Part shown: one piece after another, positions 47,311 to 61,235 of the stretch
Numbering within the stretch: the first letter of the stretch is position 1
Layout of the letters: every line of letters begins with the position of its first letter
Assembly: GCF_038396675.1 (NCBI RefSeq)
Contig: NC_088934.1
Location: 51,355,001-51,419,000 of the forward strand
Source: Hydra vulgaris
Lineage: Eukaryota > Cnidaria > Hydrozoa > Anthoathecata > Hydridae
Direction: 5' to 3'
Length of the DNA stretch: 64,000 nucleotides
Notes under the pieces: model-generated
The model's input: the letters and a program-made list of their open reading frames with translations, nothing else
Told to the model about the DNA's origin: nothing
Database searches by the model: none
Translations under genes and position numbers: made by a program

Positions 47311-47467
47311 CAAACAATACGAATTCTCTTAATACAAATAATAATTTATTTTGAGAAATTTTCACTGGGTTATGAACACCAGCATCATCAGCTCGTAAAA
47401 TGTGACAAAATTTTTTGAACGTTAATAATTAACTCTTATACAATTAACTTTTATATAATTATCTTAT

Positions 47468-47560
47468 CAGTGGCGGATCAAGGGGAGGCTAGGGGGGGCT
47501 ATAGCCCCGGGCCCCACAATTTTAGGGGCCCCTAAAATTGTGGGGCCCGATTCAAAGTAA
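47468..47560. mobile_element. hAT-like left terminus with palindrome
   Basis: CAGTGGCGGATCAAGGGG resembles hAT termini. It is followed at 47508-47549 by a perfect 42-bp palindrome (CGGGCCCCACAATTTTAGGGG and its complement, without loop). No matching right end was recognised. Confidence 0.5.
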
Positions 47561-49157
<1,597 letters not shown>

Positions 49158-49744
49158 TATATAAGTTATGCAATACATATATATACATATATGTATAACA
49201 TAATTTATACTAAATTGAGATGAACTCTAATTTAAATGAGATCTTAATTTCATAAAAATGGAAAAAATAAAGAGACAATAATTCGGCACATGTACCTTAA
49301 ACTTGACTTGAAAGTCAAAGCCTACTCTTTAGTTTTTGTCAGACCTACACTTTAGTTTTTGAAAACGAAACAAAAATTAATTTCAAAAAATAGTCGTCTT
49401 ACTGTACCTGGCATATCTCTTAAAAACCAAAGAAATGGTAAACAATTTTGAACCACATCCAAACTAAAGTACCATAATATATGTACCTTTTCATATTTTT
49501 GAAAAACCAAACCTAATCAAAATGATAAAAATTTTGAACATACCTATAATTTATAGGTATTTTTTATAGTAAAAAAAAATGTAAATTTCTTTTAACGAAG
49601 TTAACTCCTGAATCAACAAACTTGGAGAAAATTAGAAACTGAAGCTTAATAAGAATACTTTAACACTGACTATAATTGTTCTGGAGATGTCTTGTTTTGC
49701 AAAATATATTAAATGAATTGGAATTGTTGACAGCACAACAAAAA
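49158..49744. other. No gene seen
   Basis: AT-rich; nothing recognisable. Confidence 0.5.
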
Positions 49745-50580
49745 ATCACGTTACCGTTCGCCAAAAAAACCGATCTAAAATCTTTCTAAAAACGCGTAAA
49801 CAAGAAGCCTCAATCGAAGTATTTATGTAAAAAACAAAAATTCTAAAAAACAAAACTTATAAAAATAAAAAAATATACAAAAATTACCAAAATTTTTATA
49901 AAAAAAAAGGTAACTCCAAAATAGTTTATAACGCTAAATTATAAGGAAAAGAAACAAAAAAAAAAAAAACATACAAAAAACATGGCATGTTATTAATTAA
50001 ATAATATAAAAAACAATAGTATAAAAAATATTCTACCAAAAAACTTCTGATAAACAGAAAATAAGTTTATGAAAAATCTTCTATTGCTGAGAAACTTTTC
50101 AGCTTCTTTGTTAATATTGGGCCAATCTTAGCTAAAATAATTCTGCTGAGCTCATCAAGTTTTAATTCTAATTTAAAAAGGTTGAATATTAAAACGAGCA
50201 AAACTAATCTTAAACTTTGCAGGTTTTGATAAATTTAGCTTCAATTATGTAAAATTTGTGTTTGATATAATTGAACCATTGTTATTTCATATCTTTAAAC
50301 TTTCTTGAAAATCAGGTGTTGTTCTGATAATTTAAAAATTGCCCATTTTATACCCATTTTTGAAGGAGATAATTTTAATATTTCAAGCTATTGACCAATT
50401 TATATCTTGCCTGGCTTTTCAAAAATACTTAAGCCTATAATGTACAACAGAATCTACGTGGTAGAGTCTACAATGATCTAACAGAGAAAGACAAGCTGTA
50501 TAGAAAATGGTTCAGTTTCGAAAAAATTGCTACAACTGATCACGCCTTAGTCGAGCTAGTCAATGAAATATCTGACGCTC
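49745..50580 (+). pseudogene. LINE-B, linker and RT N-terminal part
   Basis: The endonuclease-RT linker is recognisable (KKNIQKTWHVIN near 49960), followed by FVNIGPILAKI (50110), the SGVVPDNLKIAHFIPIF region (about 50310), ILPGFSKILKPIMYNRIY and TTDHALVELVNEISDA, which ends at 50580. Frameshifts and stops are common. Homology stops exactly at a CACAGTG terminus, and the remaining RT resumes near 57420. Confidence 0.65.
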
Positions 50581-51658
50581 CACAGTGGGCCAGGTGGTGG
50601 ACAAAACCTCAAATATGAAAATTTATTATTTTAAAGATCATATAATAAAACATAGTTTTAATATTCTATTGTCTAATTAAAAAAATTATTTGAATATAAT
50701 AGTCTCTTTCAAAATCACAAAAATCAATTGCTGTTTCATGTTTTATAAATTACTTTATTATTCAAAAAAGCGTAATTTTTTTTTTTTTTATGCTTTTCTT
50801 TAGTAAACTGTAACTTTTTAAAAAATTACGTTTAATTGCGTTTAAATGCGTAATTTGTTTTTGTATTTTAATTATTTAATAATATAACTTTACGACAATA
50901 AAATAAAGGAAAGACCATCATTTATAACACAATTATAAACTGACTTTATAACAAAGTAAGTTTAAAACATTTAATACTTTTCTTTTGTACAAAAAGTGTC
51001 AGATAAGTTTGGGGAACCTACGAGAACCCTTATCGAGTAAATACAACATGACTATGACCTATTAAAACTATATACATTGCCCCTAATTTCTCTTTTTGAG
51101 TTTCTTTGACATTTTAAAAGTAACAGTTTCAAGTCGTATTATTTGCATGAAACCGAAATACCTATTTAAAACGTCATTTTTTTATTCACCCAAACAAAAT
51201 TACATGTTTTTTTTTTCAGTTTACGTACATTACGCTAAATCCTACTAATAGTGAAGTTGGAAGACCTTGATGCTTTTTTGAAAACTCATGCGACAAAATT
51301 TCTAAAAAGCATTTCATCGTTTAAACAGCAAGCTAAAATGCATCTCCTTAATTCCTGACATATATATTATAGTTTACAGTATTTGTTTTCAGATTTTTTT
51401 GTATTTTTATTTTTATTTTTTTAAATTTTTTTCTTCTTTTTATGTGTTTTAATATGATTTTTTTTTGTTTTCAATTTTTTACACACAAAATAAAAAAAAT
51501 AAAAAAATGAGTTTTGCTTTATCAAATTTTTATTTTACTTTAAAATTAAAGAGTTTTTTTATTTTAATTTTAATGAGTGACTAAAGGGGCTCTATGAAAA
51601 GGTTGTGATGATAAACGCATCATCCTTACCTTCTTTGAGTCCCTGACAGATTATAGTA

Positions 51659-51660
<2 letters not shown>

Positions 51661-51718
<58 letters not shown>
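51661..51718. repeat. (TA)n microsatellite
   Basis: About 58 bp of TA repeat inside the Transib 5' region. Confidence 0.95.
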
Positions 51719-51723
<5 letters not shown>

Positions 51724-52798
51724 ATTAAAAAGATTAAAAACGTTTTTTACAAAGGTTTTTTATGTTTACGATGTTATTTATTTTATATGAAAAATTGTAA
51801 TATTGTTTAATCAGCGAAATAAAAGTTAAAAGTTAAATAATAAATTTCAAAATCATCATACCAGCTTTTACGAAATGGCGCTGAAAAAAATAGGCTGCCA
51901 CATCTATCCTTTATATAATGATATGCGATTCTCAAAAGCTAAATACTACCCAAAAAATATTTATGTAAATAAGCATACAGTAAACATACCGCTAAAAGAT
52001 CTTCTGAGGCACAATCTTGAAAGACTGTGTGACGTACAGGCCCCTGTACTAAAAACAATAATAAAAAAACCAACTAAACTGACATTAAGATGTAAGGCTG
52101 GGTTTAATGATGCTACAGGGCAAAGTGTTTACTAGCAGATTAGCAATAATGAAACATTGAAAGGAATCTAAAGAATAAAAAGTGTTTATTTATTACTTGC
52201 AGTAATACCATTTGAACTGAGTGGATTTTATAATAATAAAAACCTACGTTTTTACGAGAAACGAAGTTACAAGAAACGAAAAGCCATCATCGACTGCATA
52301 TTATCGAATAGTAAAATTTTCGTTTCAAAAGGAAACCAAGATTGTTGTGGAACAAGAAAAGAAAACTATCGATTCCAAAAATAAGAAATGTGATACTATT
52401 AACCTTATTTTTGCAGGGAAAAAATAGCTGTAAATTGTTTTATTGAGCTGACCATTATAGATGACAAACTCGACACAGTGTTGTCCAGTTTGTGGTAAAT
52501 CTCCCAAAAACATGAACAACTTGGTGATAAAATCCACAGTGTTGAATTTAGGCGCCGATAACTTAGAGTTCAAATATGGTTTATCCAGCCTACACGGTTG
52601 GATAAACTTTTTTGAGCTAATACTGCATATTGGATATAAAAAGCTTGACTGATAAAATAGCGGTACAGCAAGTAAGGTGCCGAATTCAGTCCGATTTTAT
52701 GAACCAATTTGGATTGGTTGTGGATTTTTCCAAAAGTTGAGGATCACGTAAGTCAAATTTTATATTATTAAAAAAATATACTATTTATACATAAAAGA

Positions 52799-52910
52799 AA
52801 ACAATCTTCTATCCTTATATAATGATATACGATTTTCAAAAGGTAAATACTACCCGAAAAATGTTTATGTAAACATTGAAGGGAATCTAAAGAATAAAAA
52901 GTGCAATAAG
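52799..52910 (+). repeat. Partial duplicate of Transib exon in its intron
   Basis: The sequence repeats 51900-51970 (ATAATGATATRCGATTYTCAAA, ATGTTTATGTAAA) and then jumps to a copy of 52154-52185 (GGAATCTAAAGAATAAAAAG), skipping about 180 bp. It lies between the splice donor and LINE-C. Confidence 0.75.
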
Positions 52911-53021
52911 CCGTCAAGAAGAGCAGACGCGTTTTTATCTGTTTAAAAAATTGTTTTACTTAAAAAATTTAAAAAAAATAAATAAACAAAAAACTTATTG
53001 TTCCCTAAAATGATATAATAA

Positions 53022-56000
53022 ATGGCAGTTACACTTGCAGAAATTAAAAAAATGCTTCAGGAAATGTTATAGGAATTTAGAAAAGAAATAGAGGCGATGC
53101 TGAAACAACAAGAAAAAATATTTGTCGAAATTTTAAGTGCAAACACGAATATCATCAATGAGCGGCTTGATAAAGTCGAAAAAAATTTTAAAGAAAATGC
53201 TAACCAAATCAAAACTTTAATAAATGATATTGAAGACATAAAATTATCTTTAAATTTTCAAGAAGAACTTTTTGATAAAAAAATAGCTAAAGCCTACGAA
53301 GAAAACAACGAACGCTTTTAACAAATAACGAATACTTGTAACAAATGACATTGATCCTGATGTAAACATTTTTGACAAACTTTCAATCGAAACTAATTAT
53401 TTTAATGTCAGTGAGGCTTCTAGCTTTCTTAATTCTTCGTCATCTTCTTTTTCACTGTTAAACCTAAATATCCGAAGTAGGAATAAAAATTTGAAAACAA
53501 TGTTAGAAAATTTTAACCAAAAATTTAGTTTAACATGCCTAAAAGAAACCTGGTTTCAAAATAGAGATGATTCAAACTCAAATTTTTATTTATCGGGTTA
53601 TAAATCAATCCATCAAGCAAGAAAATAGGGCATCGGTGGAGGAGTGTGTATTTTTGTTATAGATTCATTTATTTTCAAAAAGATAGAAAACCACAGCATA
53701 AATAATGCAAATTGCGAGTCGTTAACTATTGCAATAATCAATCAAAGAGCTAAAAATACTTTCCTTACTGCTCTATACAGACCACCTAATGGCAATTTCG
53801 AACTATTTCAAAAACATCTGGAGCGCATATTACCTGACACAAGTAAAAACATTTTCTTAACAGGTGTCTTTAACATAAACCTTTTAAATACAAATTGAGA
53901 CTCCAACGTTAGGCGCTTTATAAATACACTTCTTCAGCACAGTGTTATACCGCAAATAAACAAACCCACGCATGTAACTCCTTTACCTTCTTCAACCATT
54001 GACAATATTATAACTAATAACTACATGATTTGTAAAATCGAAAGTGGTATCATAAAATCCGATATAAGTGACCATTTTCCAAATTTTCTGATAACTAATC
54101 GCTTAATCATTGAAGGTAATAATTCTTTTACCACCTACGTCAGACAAATAAACAATAATTCTATAAAAAAATTTCGCCAATCGATACACGAAACCAATTG
54201 GGAACTCATAGCTGAGTGCAACGATGCCAATAATGCTTATGATCTTTTCATAAGCTTGTTTTTTAAACAATATGAAAAAGCTTTTCCAAAGACCAAGAAA
54301 AAAATTCATTCTAAAAATCTGCGTAACCCTTGGATGACAAAAGGGCTTAAAAAATCATCAAAAAAGAAGCAAAAGCTCTACGATAGTTTTTTAAAAAATA
54401 AAACTTTAAATAATAAAACGAAGTATAAAAAATACAAAAACTCATTGGAAAAATCAAAAAAAACAAATTAAAAAAAACTATTACTCCAATCTGCTCGAAA
54501 ATTCAATAGAAAATGGTAGAAAAAAATGGGATATAATAAAAGAAGTAACTGGAAAAAACAAACTAAACATAAACACCGTTTTTACAAATCGTTTACAAAC
54601 AAAAATAAACATTGATGTTTTTGACAAAGACAAAATTGCTGATATATTTAATGAATTCTTTATAAACATTGGTAAAAATTTAGCCGATAAAATAACTCCG
54701 GCAAGCAAAACGTTTAAGTCCTTTTTAAAAAAAATACACTCAGTTATGAATGAGTTTAAAATATCCTCGGATGAACTTCAAACCGCTTTAAATTTACTAA
54801 AAACCAACAAAAGTCCAGGCATTGACGAAATCAATGCAATTGTTTTGAAATCAGTATTTGATATTATCCAGTAGCCTCTTTTAATAATATTTAATTTATC
54901 CTTTAAAACTGGTGTTTTTCCTGACCAATTAAAATTATCAAGAGTAGTCCCTATTTTTAAGAATGGCGATGACTGTTTAGCATCCAACTATAGGCCTATA
55001 TCAATTCTTTCTTGCTTTTCAAAACTTCTTGAACGTATCATGTATAATAGATTATATAACTAACTTGAAATAAATAATATTCTGTATAGCAAACAGTTTG
55101 GTTTTCGCAAGAGCCATTCAACATATCATGCAGTAATTGAATTAGTCAATAAAATTTTGAATGGTTTTAAAAATAATGAATATACTCTAGCCTTGTTTAT
55201 TGATTTAACCAAAGCATTCGATACAGTTGACCACGAGATCCTCCTACACAAGCTAGAGATATATGGAATAACAAACAACAATCTAAAATAGTTCAGTTTT
55301 TACTTAAATAACAGAAAATAAGGAGTGTCGCAAACTCAGCATGTACACGATTACAAACAATTAGTTGTGGAGTACCCCAAGGCTCAATTCTTGGACCTTT
55401 ACTATTTTTACTCAATGTGAACGATATCTACTTAATTTCAAACATTCAAAACTTTACTCTTTTTGCTGTTTATACTTCCTCTTTTTGCTGTTGATACGAA
55501 TATTTTCTTTACTCACTCAAATATAAAAATCAATATTCTCTACAGTTAATCACGAGCTGCAATACTTAAATGAGTGATTCAAAGCTAATAAACTTTCCTT
55601 AAACATCCTCAAAACCAAATATGTTTCATTTCACAAACCATCTAACTCTGTAAACTTACCACTTCAACTTCCCAAGCTTATGATCAACAATATTAATAAA
55701 GATAGAGACCATTCTATTAATATCCTGGGAATAATTTTTCAAGAAAATCTTAGTTGGAAAAATCATATTTTGCACATTAAAAACAAAATCTCTAAGTCAA
55801 TTGGCATCATGCATAAAATAAAACACCTTCTAAATAAAACTTGCTTAAAAAATATATATTATTCGTTTATTCACAGTTATATAAACTATTGTAATATCGA
55901 TTGGGCAAGCACACACTCTTCTGCACTAAAAAAAAATATACGTTAAACAAAAGCAAGCGTGTAGAATAGTATGCAATGCTAATAGATATACCCGCGCCAA

Positions 56001-56640
56001 ACCATTATACAGGGAAATCGGAGCTCTAAATATTTATGTACTGAACCTCATCCAAAATTTATTATTTTTGTTTCAATCGCAAAACAACTTGTTACCAAAA
56101 GACTTTGAAAATCATTTTTCCACCATTGATCACAAATACACAACGAAGTACTCTTTTCAAAACTTTAAAATTCCGAAAACTTTATTTAAAATAACTGACT
56201 CTCTATCTCGTTTCGACGACCGCGGCTATAGAATTCGATCCTTAAAGAGGAAATAAAAAAATGAAGTCATCAGATCTTTTCAAAGCAGCAGACAAGCAGC
56301 ACCTAATTAAATTAAGTGACTTTAACATACTCTCCTATTTTTAAAGATCAAATCAATAATAACTAAAACCAATTTATCCCTTTTGGGTGACTACAAACGA
56401 TGATTATACTATGGTTTATTTTTACTTACGAATTCTACTTAGGGATGATTATATCATTGGTTTATTTCTACTTAAGAATTTTTAATGTCACACTAAACTC
56501 ACGTCAAACTTATTCCAAAACTGCAAATGAAAGGGTCTACAGTCTTCTACTTGCTCCTGTCATTATTCTAATTCTTATCTAATTTATAAATGTATTAAAG
56601 CTAATTGTATATAAAAGTGACGAAATAAATTTATCAAAAA
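53022..56640 (+). pseudogene. LINE-C, nearly full-length CR1/L2-like element
   Basis: From ATG 53022: a coiled-coil ORF1-like part (EIKKMLQEML, FVEILSANTNIINERLDKVE), then APE endonuclease (LLNLNIRSRNKNLKTML, GIGGGVCIFVIDSFIF, LTALYRPPNGNFELF, TGVFNINLL in place of GDFN, KSDISDHFPNFLIT), the linker (LRNPWMTKGLKKSSKKKQ), and RT (NKSPGIDEINAIVLKSVF, ASNYRPISILSCFSKLLER, FGFRKSHSTYHAVIELVN, FIDLTKAFDTVDHEILLHK). The YADD box near 55460 is damaged. A C-terminal domain follows (INILGIIFQENLSWKNHI, SYINYCNIDWASTHS, NLLPKDFENHFS, SRFDDRGYRIRS). It ends in an A-rich tail at about 56636-56665. Relatively few stops and frameshifts point to a younger copy than LINE-A or LINE-B. Confidence 0.8.
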
Positions 56641-57419
56641 AAACAAACAAAAAAAATACAAAATACATATAATATTTCAAAATATGAGACATAATTTTCT
56701 TCATTTTTAGGTTCTAATAACGATGAAAATACTACCCGCAGAGTTTTTGCTAACTATAAATCAGCTGCTGAGATATTGAAAGTTGATAAAACTTATTTAT
56801 GTTATTTTTATGTTATTTTAGTCACTTTATCATCGGGATATAAAATAGACACGGTAAAGTTTAAAGTTTTTGCAAAACCGCTCTAAAACTATATATATCA
56901 AATCATTCATGGTACTACATGTCATAATCTGTCAAGAAAATTTTAATTCATGGTTACGCCATAACTGCAAGACAATTTCTACCAATGGGAATAATGCCAG
57001 ACGATGCCCTAGAGGCGCGAAATAAAGACTTCAGGAGCTTTTGGGAACATTTTAGCAGAAAGACCTCAAGAAAAAATACAAACTAAGATTTGATTAATAG
57101 GCTTCTTGTATCTAGAGATCCAGTAAGAACATCTCTCCGAAAACTAAAGTTAAATAACAATCAGAATTTGCATAAATTTCCCAGTGAAGTTCTAGAATTG
57201 GTGAGAGAATCAGCACCGTAACTTGATGATTTGTAATATATAAATTAGTCATACCTTTGTTTTCATTTCTCGTCGCGTTTTTAAATCATAATTATATTTG
57301 GTATAAAAAAACTAAAGGTGTTGTCATTCGGAATGTGGAGGTAATAAGTTTTAAAAACAAAAAAGAAATAATACTTAAGACTAGATTATAATTATTCTAT
57401 AGACTTTAAACTTCATCAT

Positions 57420-57950
<531 letters not shown>

Positions 57951-58555
57951 ATATCCTGCGATGTCCAGAATTCACCCTTGAAATTTTAATAATTTAATAA
58001 AATCCTTTTGATAACATGAAAAAAAAAAAAGAAAAACCTTTTAATCAAACGTTTTTAGAGTGATTCTGTTTTGTTTACAGTAAATAAGGCTAAAAAAATC
58101 CCTATTAATTTAGGATTCATTTGACCTGGTTCTCGGTTAGACAACAAATAAAATTTGCAGGAAAATTTGATCAAAAGGGTTCTCTCGGTTTCTTTAATAC
58201 ATAAAAATGAATCGAATAATGCCTAACATATATGTAAAAAGCCTAAACATAAAGCCAATTACTTGTCTAAGTTTTACTAACAAAACTCTGTAATAATTAT
58301 AAGAAAGAGTCATAAAATGAGTTGTTGCTTTAAAATGTTTTAAACATATCATTTCTTTAAGAGAATCCTTTTAAAGAATTAAAAAAATGTAAACTTCCAT
58401 TCCTATGCAATAAAGAAATTGAAGAATATATTACTTTATAATGTATATTTAAACATGTTTGTTTTAGTGTATTTTTGTTAATGAAATGCTATTTTTTGTA
58501 TATGTATAGTATTCGTAAAGCAAAATTTCTTTATAATAGATAAATTCTATCTTTA
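57951..58555. other. No gene seen
   Basis: AT-rich. Possibly degraded LINE-B 3' sequence; nothing firm. Confidence 0.4.
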
Positions 58556-58557
58556 TG

Positions 58558-58625
58558 CTTTTCTCTCTCTCTCTCTCACTCTCTCTCTTTCTTTCTCTGT
58601 CTTATTCCTCTCTCTTATTTCTCTC
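58558..58625. repeat. (CT)n-rich microsatellite
   Basis: Imperfect TCTCTC tract. Confidence 0.9.
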
Positions 58626-58737
58626 ATATCAAATGGAGGGCTAAGTCCGATAGCTTCCCTTCTCTTTGGTGCACTTCGTTAAGTTAGTTAGACGAGTATT
58701 AAATGTTTAACTTATAAAAGCAAATTATAATATGCAT

Positions 58738-58855
<118 letters not shown>

Positions 58856-58925
58856 TTTTTTATAATAATTTATAACTTCCTGTAAAATATTTTTTTCTAT
58901 AAATTGAATTTTTTTTGAGATTTAG

Positions 58926-58980
58926 TAACTCTTCCTGATGATCCAGCAATGGTGAAACTTCAAGTCGAAGATAAAAGTTA
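58926..58980 (+). ncRNA. Hammerhead ribozyme, short stem III
   Basis: The conserved core is complete: CUGAUGA (58935-58941) and GAAA (58954-58957), with the cleavage triplet GUC (58964-58966). Stem I pairs CUUC (58931-58934) with GAAG (58967-58970) and, after an internal loop, UAACU (58926-58930) with AGUUA (58976-58980). Stem II pairs CCA with UGG around a GCAA tetraloop. Stem III is minimal: A:U and C:G closing UUCAA. Self-cleavage is predicted after C58966. Such short-stem-III motifs are known from Penelope-like retroelements and related repeats, but no reverse transcriptase or GIY-YIG sequence of that kind is seen nearby. Confidence 0.7.
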
Positions 58981-59067
58981 GATAAGTGTTTTTTACTAAT
59001 TAATTAATTATTGCTCTGTTCTTTAAGAACATTGAGCACTCTATTTGTAAAATACACTATCATAATT

Positions 59068-59069
<2 letters not shown>

Positions 59070-59160
<91 letters not shown>

Positions 59161-59162
59161 TA
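59070..59162. repeat. (TA)n microsatellite
   Basis: TA repeat with one TAAATA interruption, 90 bp downstream of the hammerhead motif. Confidence 0.95.
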
Positions 59163-59708
59163 TAATGTACATATTATATATAAATATTATCTAACTATAT
59201 TATCTATCTATATTATACATATTTATATTATACATATTATACATATTTTACATATTTATATATTGTCTACATATTTTACATATATACCTTATATACATTG
59301 TCTAATTCCTATACTAACTAGAGGGGATTACTAAGAAAAAAAAAACCAACATCAATGAAAAATCTCGTATCCACTTAATTAAAAGCTTTATTGAGTAGGA
59401 TGCCAAGGTACTTTTAGCTGCTGTTCATTTTGAGTACTATTAAGAAGGAGCAATAGTAGAGTATGATTTACATTTTAATGAGTTTCTATTTTAAACGGTA
59501 GAGCTATTTACAATTGATCTCTGACCGCAGTGCAGCCAATCAGCAACATATAGAGGTCAGTTGGCATAAACTTTATCATTAATAATGTAAGTAGTAGATC
59601 ATCAGCATACTTTTCAGAAATAGTTTATGTCGGAAATTAAGAGAAGGAAAAAGATTTGACCTAAAACTCTAACTTACTTTGGTTTGTATATATTCCAAAC
59701 CAGTGGTG
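59163..59708. other. No gene seen
   Basis: The part 59163-59310 is a degenerate TATTATACATATTTA-type repeat; the remainder is AT-rich without a recognisable gene. Confidence 0.45.
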
Positions 59709-59762
59709 CGATCACTTGTATTTATTTTTTGACGACTGTCAAAAAATAAATACAAGTGATCG
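59709..59762. repeat. Perfect hairpin, 25-bp arms
   Basis: Arms 59709-59733 and 59738-59762 are exact inverted copies around the loop GACT. Confidence 0.95.
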
Positions 59763-59764
59763 AA

Positions 59765-59823
59765 TTTGGTTTTGAAACTCTGGTTCTTTGACTGAAGTCA
59801 AAGACCAGAGTTTCAAAACCAAA
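59765..59823. repeat. Near-perfect hairpin, 28/27-bp arms
   Basis: Arms 59765-59792 and 59797-59823 pair with a single one-base bulge around the loop TGAA. It starts 2 bp after the previous hairpin. Confidence 0.95.
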
Positions 59824-60285
59824 ATCACATTTTTTTTTGTGGAATCTTGTACATTATTAAAAAATTTTTCTTTTCCTTTTTTTTTGTGCCATTGGTAAGG
59901 GAAGGAGGGATGGAGGAGTCAAGGGGAGGGGTTAAACGCTCCACCCAATAAGTTAATGTATGCATCACTCTTTTATATATTTTGTAATGCATTAACGTTT
60001 AATTTTTACTTTTCATATAAGCTTTACTCGTTTTAATAAACTAAAAGTATGAAAATTTAAGATTTTTTATAGTAGGATGTGTTAAACCTTCGTCATACAT
60101 CCGACCTTTGTCCTACAACTGCAAGTTAGATCACTTATATTTGCTTTTGGTCTGGAATTAAATCAAACAGTTTTTTGTTTTGCTAAAAAATTAAATTAAA
60201 TTAAATAAAAAGATTTTATGAAGAGTTATGCAATTTTAGGTGGTAAAATTGGTTGTTTAGCACCCCTCTAACCCCTTTGTACGTC
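59824..60285. other. No gene seen
   Basis: AT-rich with a G-rich stretch at 59895-59935 that resembles MITE sub-terminal sequence. Confidence 0.45.
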
Positions 60286-60290
60286 CGGCG

Positions 60291-61198
60291 CACAGAGGGA
60301 CAAAATCGCGTTTTTTGTGCCAAAATTATTATCGTAGTTTTTTTTTATTAGAATAGCTATATTTATATATAAAATGCATAAATAAAGTAATAAACATGTA
60401 ATTATATAATATAAAAAAAAAAATATTAAAAAGATAAAACTTTGGTAAAAAATACGAAATATTTTTAATGGATAAGACAACTTTTATCAGTGTAAACATC
60501 GAAAATATTACTTTTTAATGCATGTATTTGTCATAAAATAAATGTTTTAGATTAATACTTACAGATCTTATATACTATAATAATGAAAGATTTTGTAGGT
60601 ATTCTTTGTGTACAAAATATCTTTTTTACATGTTCAGTATTTCTCATCAACTGACCATTAACCGAAGACCAATCTTTTGTTATAACTTTATTTATCGCAA
60701 AAAGTAGCAAAATATTTATGATGCATGGCTATTTATATACATTTAAAATGAGATTTACATAATCAAATGTTTGGAGGTTATTGGAGGATAGTTTATCTGA
60801 TACCTAATAGTAAAGGTTAGTTGCAAAAAAATATCAAAAACTGTCTGTTTTCGATGCAAAAGAACTAATAATTACACTTACATTAAAATGTTTTTAAAAA
60901 TTTGAACGAAAAAAACATTGTTAAAAAAAGTAATATATTTAAAAATAAAAGTCAATAAAGTTAATTTAAAACACCAATAGCGTAAAAAAGTTGATAAATA
61001 AAAAATGCAAAATAGCGTTTTGGAACACATGTCAAATTAACGTGTAAATAGCCGCATAAAATAACACTTAAATTGATATTTAATGTTTTTTTAACTAGAT
61101 ACTTCCTCGAACGAACATGTCCTCACCATTATAAAAAATTCTCACCGTGTAATGCTGACATGGATTTTTGGTATTTTTACACACTCTGTCCCACAGTG
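60291..61198. mobile_element. Non-autonomous Transib element with CGGCG duplication
   Basis: The left end is CACAGAGGGACAAAAT; the right end, read inward on the minus strand from 61198, is CACTGTGGGACAGAGTG. A perfect 5-bp duplication CGGCG flanks it (60286-60290 and 61199-61203). CACWGTG-type ends and GC-rich 5-bp CGNCG duplications are diagnostic of Transib. The right end resembles the terminus at 50581 (CACAGTGGGCCAGG). The 908-bp interior is AT-rich with no transposase, so movement would need a transposase in trans. Confidence 0.75.
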
Positions 61199-61235
61199 CG
61201 GCGGCCAGTGGACAGTTTAATTTAACTAGTACATC

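Larger units (their letters stand above)
51865..57225 (+). pseudogene. Transib (RAG1-related) transposase, two exons
   Basis: Exon 51865-52747 begins after a CAG acceptor and encodes YEMALKKIGCHIYPLYND, KPTKLTLRCKAGFNDATGQS (the DGASGQS box with Asp to Asn and Gly to Asp), PSSTAYYRIVKFSFQKETK, QCCPVCGKSPKNMNN, a SSLHGWINFFELILHIGYK block and FMNQFGLVVDFSKS. The donor GTAAGT is at 52748. The acceptor TTTTTAG at 56710 leads to SNNDENTTRRVFANYKSAAE (second Asp kept, Gly to Glu), SSGYKIDTVKFKVF, ALEARNKDFRSFWEHFSRKT (catalytic Glu region) and LLVSRDPVRTSLRKLK. The exons join in frame through Arg. A weak 5' exon (SEVGRP) may lie at 51225-51320. Transib transposases cut DNA by a hairpin mechanism and are ancestral to RAG1. 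Stops and frameshifts inactivate this one. The 3963-bp intron holds LINE-C. Confidence 0.75.
50581..57400 (+). mobile_element. Transib element with RSS-like left terminus
   Basis: The left end is CACAGTG, then 13 bases, then ACAAAACCT. This resembles the heptamer-spacer-nonamer of V(D)J recombination signals and of Transib ends. It falls exactly at the break in LINE-B. The transposase exons 51865-52747 and 56711-57225 lie downstream. The right terminus is not recognisable, so the right boundary (between 57230 and about 57425) is inferred from where LINE-B resumes. Without the LINE-C insertion the element would be about 3 kb, a normal size. Confidence 0.6.

Noticed and set aside
47340-47400. 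Possible hammerhead motif on the minus strand (CUGAUGA, CUGG/CCAG stem, GAAA)
   Set aside because: The core words are present, but no consistent stem I and stem III with an NUH cleavage site could be drawn. At best it is a decayed relative of the 58926 motif.
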